Shown in pieces: positions 26,932-32,218 of a DNA stretch of 64,000 bases. Origin of the DNA: Nocardioides ginsengisegetis (lineage in GTDB: Bacteria; Actinomycetota; Actinomycetes; Propionibacteriales; Nocardioidaceae); the NCBI RefSeq assembly GCF_014138045.1, contig NZ_JACGXA010000001.1, forward strand, positions 2,961,001 to 3,025,000, given 5' to 3'. Both the position numbers and the translations under genes were made by a program. The notes below the pieces were generated by a model. That model worked only from the letters and a program-made list of their open reading frames with translations. It did not search any database and was not told the DNA's origin. Position 1 is the first letter of the stretch. Each line of letters opens with the position of its first letter.

Positions 26932-27005
26932 GTCGTCCTCGGCATGAGCGTCGCCAGCTCGACCTGGTCTCCACCCGACGCACTGATGGCGGGTGAGGGG
27001 AGGTG

Positions 27006-27353
27006 CTACTTGATGGCTCCGTCCTGGTTCCAGCGTTCCATCAGACCGAACTCCGGCTTGGCGAAGACGGCCTGGGCAACGGGGACGCCAACGACCTTGA
27101 AGACGTGCACTTCCTGCACCGCTTGCCCCGGGCACGTTGCGGCTTCGGCAGTGCCGAGACGCTTCCCTGCGTGAATCTCGGTGCGCTTGAGCCCGGGCAA
27201 GGACCCAACCGCGATGTACTCCCGACTCTCGAACGCGATGCTCGCGCTCAGGGAGCAAGAGGCCTCGCCCTGCTCATCCGGGTCGCACCCAGCGGTCCAC
27301 GAGGAGATGAGCAGGAGACCTGCCGCAGTGGGTAGACGGGCTCGCACGTTCAT
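27006..27353 (-). CDS. Putative lipoprotein in the low-GC insert
   Basis: 115 residues from ATG 27353. A short signal sequence (MNVRARLPTAAGLLLISSW) ends in the lipobox TAGC at about residues 20-23, predicting a lipid-anchored exported protein. The mature part has a CSLSASIAFESREYIAVGSL beta-like stretch and a second cysteine pair (SCSLS, ATCPGQ) that may form a disulfide. No family is confidently recognised. Base composition is about 58% GC, lower than the neighbours, and codon use is correspondingly atypical. It is divergent from the next gene, with 88 bp between. Confidence 0.6.
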   Translation of the reverse strand: MNVRARLPTAAGLLLISSWTAGCDPDEQGEASCSLSASIAFESREYIAVGSLPGLKRTEIHAGKRLGTAEAATCPGQAVQEVHVFKVVGVPVAQAVFAKPEFGLMERWNQDGAIK

Positions 27354-27441
27354 CGGACGCCATGTTGGCAGAGGCGGTGCCCCACATCCGCTGATCGGAG
27401 AAGATGCAGCACCTGTCGTGGTCTGAGCGCACAATTCCACT

Positions 27442-27885
27442 GTGCGGTGGCTGGTGAGGCTCGGGGTCGGACTCGCGGTGGTGGTGGTCGCGGCCGTGCT
27501 GACATTGGCCCTGCGCCAGGACCCGACGGAGGCGACCGGTGTCGTGAACGGGCCCGTGGTGGCAGTGTCGATACCGGGTGCGCCGTACCCGCTGGCAACC
27601 GTCAGGGGCAATCTGATTCTGCGCGGTGAATGCCTGATGCTGGGCAACTCGGTGGTGTTCTGGCCCGCCGGGACATCGTGGGACTCCACGAGCCAATCGG
27701 TGCTGTTCTCGGGCGACTTCGACGGGTCCGTGAGCGTCGGTTCCCACTTCGTGGGTGGCGGAGGGTTCTACAACCCTGATGACTTCCTGCGCGGACTGGG
27801 CGAGGCTGGAGACGCGCTGCGGGACTGCGGCACGGCGACCGGGGCACGGAGTCTCGTGCTTGCCTACCCGAAGCTGCCGCGCTGA
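27442..27885 (+). CDS. Membrane-anchored exported protein in the low-GC insert
   Basis: 147 residues from GTG 27442. One N-terminal membrane helix (LVRLGVGLAVVVVAAVLTLAL, about 4-24) is followed by an extracytoplasmic domain rich in Gly, Val and Ser with two cysteines (GECLML, RDCGTA). Local stretches such as RGNLILRGECLMLGNSVVFWP suggest a beta domain. No family is recognised. GC is about 58%. After its TGA the same frame continues into the degraded msrA tail copy, so the gene sits flush against the repeat. Confidence 0.6.
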   Translation: MRWLVRLGVGLAVVVVAAVLTLALRQDPTEATGVVNGPVVAVSIPGAPYPLATVRGNLILRGECLMLGNSVVFWPAGTSWDSTSQSVLFSGDFDGSVSVGSHFVGGGGFYNPDDFLRGLGEAGDALRDCGTATGARSLVLAYPKLPR

Positions 27886-27984
27886 CCTGTGGTGCACCGA
27901 CAGCCACCGGCAGCACCCGTGAAGAACCCCCACGGCTGCCGCTGCCACTCCAACACGGGCGTGAAGTTCCCCGGGACCGCCTGA
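27886..27984 (+). pseudogene. Remnant of the msrA C-terminal coding end
   Basis: Translated in frame, 27919-27984 reads VKNPHGCRCHSNTGVKFPG, then TA and a stop, matching the MsrA C-terminus (AKNPHGYRCHSNTGVKFPA) with one Tyr to Cys change and a short insertion before the stop. Upstream bases back to about 27886 show only weak residual similarity. No start or catalytic region is present, so this is a displaced gene end and not a functional gene. Confidence 0.8.
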
Positions 27985-28028
27985 TCCGGGGTTGTTAGCC
28001 TCCCCCGGTGACACGTGGAGACCCGCGC

Positions 28029-28349
28029 ATGCCGCCCGATGAGTTCACCGTCATCACGCTCTGCGGATCGATGCGGTTCCGTGAGGAGTTCGCGCGTCTC
28101 GACGCCGAACTGACGCTGGCCGGCCACGTGGTGCTGACGCCGACCGCGCTGGATCCGTCCACGGAGCTGAGCTCCGAGGACCGCGAACGGCTCGGTCGGG
28201 TCCACCTCCAGAAGATCGCGATGGCGGACGAGGTCCTCGTCGTCAACGTGGGCGGCTACCTCGGGGAGAGCACCCGTCGGGAGCTCGAGCACGCGCGGTC
28301 GCGCGGGCTTCCGGTGAGCTTCCTGGAGCCCCACGCCGAACCCGGATGA
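28029..28349 (+). CDS. Nucleoside 2-deoxyribosyltransferase-like / DUF4406-like protein
   Basis: 106 residues. ATG 28029 is preferred because GGAGA lies seven bases upstream; a GTG at 28008 has no ribosome site. The chain starts with FTVITLCGSMRFREEF and ends with a MADEVLVVNVGGYLGESTRRELEHARSRG-type strand-helix pair, the pattern of nucleoside 2-deoxyribosyltransferase-like Rossmann proteins of about 110 residues. Such proteins bind nucleotides; activity of the short forms is unproven. It follows the msrA remnant and its own stop overlaps a weak third msrA-tail-like sequence. GC (about 68%) is close to the genome norm. Confidence 0.72.
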   Translation: MPPDEFTVITLCGSMRFREEFARLDAELTLAGHVVLTPTALDPSTELSSEDRERLGRVHLQKIAMADEVLVVNVGGYLGESTRRELEHARSRGLPVSFLEPHAEPG

Positions 28350-28453
28350 ATTTCCCCGGCTGACGATGTCGTATCCCCTGCTGCCCGTTCGTGGATAGGT
28401 TGACGCGGGCACCTGGCTCGCTGCACACATCGACGGGAAACGAGGAGCAGGGG

Positions 28454-28813
28454 ATGACCGAGTACCTCATCTACTTCAACCAGCAGTGGGTCGGCGACCA
28501 CACCGAGGAGTGGTTCCGCGGACGCGGGCCGCTCGCCCGCGCGGTCATCGACGACCTGCATGCGGCCGGTCAGTACGTCTTCGCCGGCGGGCTGGTCGAG
28601 GAGGTCGAGGAGGCCTTCAGCGCCGACGCGACCAGCGGCACCCTGTCCTTCACCGACGGGCCGTTCACCGAGAGCAAGGAGTGGCTCGGCGGGCTCACCA
28701 TCGTGGACGTCCCCGACGAGGAGACCGCCCGGATGTGGGCCGGCCGGATCGCCGAGGCGTGCGGGTGGCCCCAGGAGGTACGCCGGTTCAAGCCGCGCGG
28801 CCCGAGCGTCTGA
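28454..28813 (+). CDS. YCII-related (DGPF-domain) protein
   Basis: 119 residues. ATG 28454 has GAGGAG seven bases upstream. The YCII/DGPF family signature is clear: YLIYFNQQWVG, AGGLVE, and the diagnostic DGPFTESKEWLGGLTIVDV near residue 70. Members are ferredoxin-like-fold small enzymes often encoded beside ECF sigma factors; a sigma-factor gene follows 0.9 kb downstream, though two lipoprotein genes intervene. The usual His/Asp catalytic pair of YciI is not obvious. Activity unknown. Confidence 0.85.
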   Translation: MTEYLIYFNQQWVGDHTEEWFRGRGPLARAVIDDLHAAGQYVFAGGLVEEVEEAFSADATSGTLSFTDGPFTESKEWLGGLTIVDVPDEETARMWAGRIAEACGWPQEVRRFKPRGPSV

Positions 28814-28837
28814 CCCGACTCCGCCACCGGCACACAG

Positions 28838-28870
28838 CAGCGCCCGGACCCCCCTGGTGTCCGGGCGCTG
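28838..28870. terminator. Bidirectional hairpin terminator
   Basis: Perfect 12-bp arms cagcgcccggac (28838-28849) and gtccgggcgctg (28859-28870) with a nine-base loop sit between the stop of the YCII gene (forward) and the stop of a lipoprotein gene (reverse). The placement suits termination of both convergent transcripts. Confidence 0.8.
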
Positions 28871-28901
28871 CCTGGTGTGGCGGTGTGGTGTGGCGGTGTG
28901 T

Positions 28902-29162
28902 TCAGTCGGGGACCCGCATCCCGGCCGGGGGCGGGCTGAACTTCTTCCCCTGCAGGAGGTGCTCGGCCAGGTTGGCCGAGGTGGCGTCCGGCGGGGGCGA
29001 CTGCGTGACCGCGCCGTGCCGGGGCACGGACAGGGACGAGCCCGTGTCCTTGATGTCGGTGCCCTGCTGGGTGCCGCAGGCCGCGGTCGTGGCGGCGAGG
29101 GCGAGGCCCGCGAAGGCCAGGGCAAGGCCGCGACGGCTGGTGGTGCTGGTGGTGTGGGACAT
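28902..29162 (-). CDS. Small lipoprotein with C-terminal RVPD motif, copy A
   Basis: 86 residues. The signal peptide (MSHTTSTTSRRGLALAFAGLALA) ends in a lipobox-type TAAC at about residue 29. The mature part of about 57 residues is low-complexity (GTQQGTDIKDTGSSL...) and ends PPPAGMRVPD. A paralog with the same layout and the end PAPAGKRVPD follows upstream in the operon. Both have the same leader (aaggaac followed by the start). No family recognised; probably surface-exposed on the membrane's outer face. Confidence 0.7.
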   Translation of the reverse strand: MSHTTSTTSRRGLALAFAGLALAATTAACGTQQGTDIKDTGSSLSVPRHGAVTQSPPPDATSANLAEHLLQGKKFSPPPAGMRVPD

Positions 29163-29198
29163 GACGGTTGGTTCCTTCTCGTGGTGTGGGGTGGTGGA

Positions 29199-29462
29199 TC
29201 AGGGCCGGTAGTCCGGGACCCGCTTGCCGGCTGGCGCCGGGGACGGGGCCGGGAGCCGGCCGTGGGCGGCCCGACGGGCGTCGGCGTCGAGCGAGCGCTC
29301 GGACCGGTCCTGCTGGGTCTGCTGGCCGGTCGCGCCGGACAGGTTGCTGCCGAGGTCCTTGACGGTGTCCGTCCGGGCGCCGCAGGCGGCACCCGTGGCG
29401 AGCAGGCCGAGGAGCGAGGCGGCCGCGATCACGCGTCGGCCACCGGTGGTGAGGTGAGACAT
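29199..29462 (-). CDS. Small lipoprotein with C-terminal RVPD motif, copy B
   Basis: 87 residues from ATG 29462 (an in-frame GTG directly precedes it). The signal peptide (MSHLTTGGRRVIAAASLLGLLATGAAC) has the lipobox GAAC at about residue 26. The mature part has DTVKDLGSNLSG, resembling DIKDTGSSLS of copy A, a charged middle, and the end PAPAGKRVPDYRP. The shared Thr/Asp...LG/TG-S-L block and RVPD tail show common ancestry by tandem duplication. The two genes are 36 bp apart and likely one transcript. Function unknown. Confidence 0.7.
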   Translation of the reverse strand: MSHLTTGGRRVIAAASLLGLLATGAACGARTDTVKDLGSNLSGATGQQTQQDRSERSLDADARRAAHGRLPAPSPAPAGKRVPDYRP

Positions 29463-29688
29463 CACGGTTGTTCCTTTCCAGGGCCCGCGGCGGCGGTCGC
29501 CGGCGGGATGCAGGGACAGACCGGCGGATCGGCGCGGTGATACATGGGCCCGGCGGATGGCCCGGAAAAGGCATGTCCTTCACCGCCGGCGCGTGCCACG
29601 GTGGAGGCACGATCGGCCGGCTGCGTCTCGGCCTCGGACGTATCAGGTGGGCCCCGCGCCCCTCTGTAGGTCCGAAGGAGGCAGGCCG

Positions 29689-30375
29689 ATGGACACCGTG
29701 ACGCTGGCAGGGCAGACGAGCAGGCCCACGAGGAGGCCGACGATGGACGAGCCGCCGACCGTGCTCTCGCTCGTCGCCGCCGCCCGCGACGGGGACGCCG
29801 GCGCGTGGGACGCCCTCGTCGAGGAGTTCCTGCCGCTCGTGCACGGCGTCGTACGCCGCTTCCGGCTCAGCCCGGCCGACGCCGCGGACGTGAACCAGAC
29901 CGTCTGGCTGCGGCTCGTCGAGCACCTCGGCGACCTGCGCGACCCGCGGGCGTTGCCCGGCTGGCTCGCGACCACCGCCCGGCGCGAGGCGCTGCGGGCC
30001 GTGGAGTCGGGCCGCCGCACGACCAGCATCGACCCCCAGGGCCCGGCCCTGGACGGAGTGCCCGGCGACCTTCCCGGTGAGGCGGACATCGCCGAGGACC
30101 TGCTGCGAGACGAGCTGCGTCGGGCCGTCCGCGCCGGACTGGCCGAGCTGCCCACCCAGCGGCGCCGCCTGCTGGAGATGCTCATGGACGACCCACCGGT
30201 GCCCTACGACGAGATCAGCAGCACCCTGAAGATCCCGGTCGGCAGCATCGGGCCCACCCGGGCCCGGGCACTGCGCCAGCTCCGCGACACGCGCGCGATG
30301 CGCGCCTACACAGCCTCGCCGGACCCGGCCGGCGCCTCGGGAGGAGAAGGTGGTCACCATGTCCCCGTTCAGTGA
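29689..30375 (+). CDS. ECF-like sigma-70-family RNA polymerase sigma factor
   Basis: 228 residues. ATG 29689 has AAGGAGG eight bases upstream. Region 2 lies about 30-105 (AARDGDAGAWDALVEEFLPLVHGVVRRFRL, ADVNQTVWLRLVEHLGDLRDP, WLATTARREALRA) and region 4 about 150-205 (LAELPTQRRRLLEMLM, YDEISSTLKIPVGSIGPTRARALRQLR). There is no region 3, as in ECF factors. The N-terminal 20 residues and C-terminal tail are extra. Its 3' end overlaps the next gene by 17 bases, so the two are coupled, the usual arrangement for a sigma factor and its regulator. Target promoters are unknown. Confidence 0.9.
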   Translation: MDTVTLAGQTSRPTRRPTMDEPPTVLSLVAAARDGDAGAWDALVEEFLPLVHGVVRRFRLSPADAADVNQTVWLRLVEHLGDLRDPRALPGWLATTARREALRAVESGRRTTSIDPQGPALDGVPGDLPGEADIAEDLLRDELRRAVRAGLAELPTQRRRLLEMLMDDPPVPYDEISSTLKIPVGSIGPTRARALRQLRDTRAMRAYTASPDPAGASGGEGGHHVPVQ

Positions 30376-30814
30376 GAGCCCGTTCGGCGACGACGAGCTC
30401 GAGGGGCTCGTCGGGGAGACGCTCGCGGCCGACCGGGAGGTGCCCGACGGGTGGCGGGAGGCCGCGCGCGCTGCCTACGCCTGGCGCAACGTCGACGAGG
30501 AGCTGCTGGCGCTGACCTTCGACTCCGAGCGGGAGCCCGCAGCGGCCGTCCGGGGTGACGACGAGGCCCGGACGCTGGAGTTCTCCGGCGACGGGCTCAC
30601 CCTGGAGGTCGAGCTGACCGGCGGACGGGTGCTCGGCCAGGTGACCGGCGCCGGCGAGGTGGTCCTCGAGTGGGCCGACGGCCGCACCGCCTCGGCCATC
30701 GCCGACGGGTCCGGCTTCTTCAGCCTGGACACGCCGCTCGCGGACGGCGGTCCGGTGCGCTTCTGCGTCCGTCGCGGCGGAGCGCGCCTGGTGACCGAGT
30801 GGGTCGTCCCCTGA
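30359..30814 (+). CDS. Small soluble protein coupled to the sigma factor (possible regulator)
   Basis: 151 residues from ATG 30359, with GGAGGAGAAGG upstream; a GTG at 30350 is an alternative. There is no signal peptide or membrane helix, so it is not a classical membrane anti-sigma factor. The N-terminal third is helical and acidic (DDELEGLVGETLAADREVPDG; REAARAAYAWRNVDEELLAL). The C-terminal two thirds are beta-rich (LTLEVELTGGRVLGQVTG, GPVRFCVRR, LVTEWVVP). Translational coupling to the sigma gene suggests it controls the sigma factor or is its co-effector. No family name is assigned. It lies directly before a converging subtilase gene. Confidence 0.75.
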   Translation: MSPFSESPFGDDELEGLVGETLAADREVPDGWREAARAAYAWRNVDEELLALTFDSEREPAAAVRGDDEARTLEFSGDGLTLEVELTGGRVLGQVTGAGEVVLEWADGRTASAIADGSGFFSLDTPLADGGPVRFCVRRGGARLVTEWVVP

Positions 30815-30827
30815 TCGCGAGATCCGC

Positions 30828-32132
30828 TCAGGTGTAGGGCGGGAACAGCGCCGGCACGGGGCTGCCGAGCGGGTCGATCGCCGTCCCGGCCCGAGCCAGC
30901 ACGGCGTCCCGCGCGGCGAACACGTCGGCGTCCGCGCCCGGCTCGGCGGCGATCAGGCCGACCACGACGGGCGCGGCAAACGACGTGCCGCTCCAGCGGG
31001 CCATCCCCCGGTCGAAGACCCGGACGTCCCCGGTGTCGGGGGTCTCGTGGCAGACGTACGTGCCGTCGGGATAGGCGTTGACGAGGTTGCGGCCGAGCGC
31101 GTAGACGTCCGCCGACGGGCCGTGGTTGGAGAACCGTGACACGTGGCCGTCCCGGTCGAGCGAGCCGACCCCGAGCGCCCAGTCGAAGGCGGCTGGCCAC
31201 AGCGGCGCCGCCGTGGCGTCGTTGCCCGCCGCGGCCACGAGGAGGCAGTTGGGGGTCTGGCTCAGGTCCTGCTCCCAGAACGCCTCGAAGCTCAGCAGCG
31301 GATGGTTGCGCCGGGTGACGGCGCCGGCCGAGAGGTTGATGAGGTGCGGCTCGCGCGCGAGGGCCTGGCGGAGCTGGGCGACCATGTCGGTCTCGAGCAT
31401 CGCCCCGGTCCCGGTGAGGAAGCGTTCGACGTACACCGTCGTGCCGGGTGCCAGGCAGCGCACGACCCCGGCGATGAAGGTGCCGTGCCCGGCGTAGGGG
31501 CGCAGCAGCGCGACGTTCTGCTCGTCGTCGCCGTCGACGTCCTCGAGCCAGGGCGTGGGACCCAGCGGCTGCCCCGCCGCGGCGTGCCAGCCGCTGTCGA
31601 CCACGGAGACCCGGACTCCCCCGCCCAGGCCGGCGTCGGACGCCACGGCCGGCCACGGCTTGTCGAGCCCGGTCTCCGACGGCTCGCTGGCCGGGCACAG
31701 CCGGGTGTTGCCGGGACCGCAGAGGTGCACCCAGTGGTTGGGGGTGGCCACGACCTCGGTGTCGTTCACGCCCCGCGCGTCCAGGGCGTCGAGGGCGAGC
31801 GGGACCCGGCGCGGGTCGCCGTCGACGCGCCCGGGCAGCAGCACCCGCACGATCGGGAGCGGGTCGCGGCCGCTGTCGTCGAGCGGCAGGTCGGCGTCGG
31901 TGACCGTGCCGTCGAAGTCGCCGCTCCCGTTGAGCACGTCGAGCACCTCGTCGACCCGCGCGCGGTCGGTCGAGCGCACGAGCAGCACGTCCGGGTCGTA
32001 GAGGTAGTGGAAGTCCTCGGGCAGCTCGGAGTCCCAGGCGACGCGCTCGGCGCCGTGGTCCTCGCGGACCAGCTCCACCTGCTCGACGACGCGGCGGCGG
32101 TCGTCTCCGCTGGCGAGGTCGTTGATGGGCAC
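30828..32132 (-). CDS. S8 (subtilisin-like) serine peptidase, apparently cytoplasmic
   Basis: 434 residues from GTG 32132 with GGAAGGAG six bases upstream. The catalytic triad is intact: D179 (VSVVDSGWHA), H216 (YAGHGTFIAGVV) and S384 (WSGTSFAAPVVVGL), with the oxyanion Asn in VAAAGNDAT. A distinct N-terminal region of about 170 residues carries two repeats of a charged alpha/beta type. No signal peptide, propeptide cleavage signal or membrane helix is seen, so it probably acts inside the cell. It faces the sigma/small-protein pair and is divergent from the TPR-CHAT gene, sharing an 86-bp promoter region. Confidence 0.9.
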   Translation of the reverse strand: MPINDLASGDDRRRVVEQVELVREDHGAERVAWDSELPEDFHYLYDPDVLLVRSTDRARVDEVLDVLNGSGDFDGTVTDADLPLDDSGRDPLPIVRVLLPGRVDGDPRRVPLALDALDARGVNDTEVVATPNHWVHLCGPGNTRLCPASEPSETGLDKPWPAVASDAGLGGGVRVSVVDSGWHAAAGQPLGPTPWLEDVDGDDEQNVALLRPYAGHGTFIAGVVRCLAPGTTVYVERFLTGTGAMLETDMVAQLRQALAREPHLINLSAGAVTRRNHPLLSFEAFWEQDLSQTPNCLLVAAAGNDATAAPLWPAAFDWALGVGSLDRDGHVSRFSNHGPSADVYALGRNLVNAYPDGTYVCHETPDTGDVRVFDRGMARWSGTSFAAPVVVGLIAAEPGADADVFAARDAVLARAGTAIDPLGSPVPALFPPYT

Positions 32133-32218
32133 GGGCGGCTCCTTCCCGAGAGGGACGTTCCCCCGGACGCTAGACCTGCGGGACGATCGGGGAATCGCCT
32201 GATTTGGGAAGGCCACGG

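Larger units (their letters stand above)
26826..27973. mobile_element. Putative integrated segment bounded by msrA 3'-end direct repeats
   Basis: The 55 bases 26826-26880 (msrA tail) recur at 27919-27973 with 51/55 identity. The enclosed DNA carries two unrelated small genes for exported proteins and is about 58% GC in sampled lines, against about 70% on both sides. Duplication of a gene's 3' end around foreign cargo is what site-specific integration into a gene end leaves behind. No integrase or transposase is present, so it is either a remnant, a satellite, or the product of recombination between msrA copies. Confidence 0.5.

Noticed and set aside
23693..26947. Very long open frames on the strand opposite real genes (for example here, 10216-13374 and 2458-4482)
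   Set aside because: At about 70% GC, stop codons are rare in several frames. The translations are Arg/Gly/Pro-rich without domains, while the frames chosen have clear family motifs.
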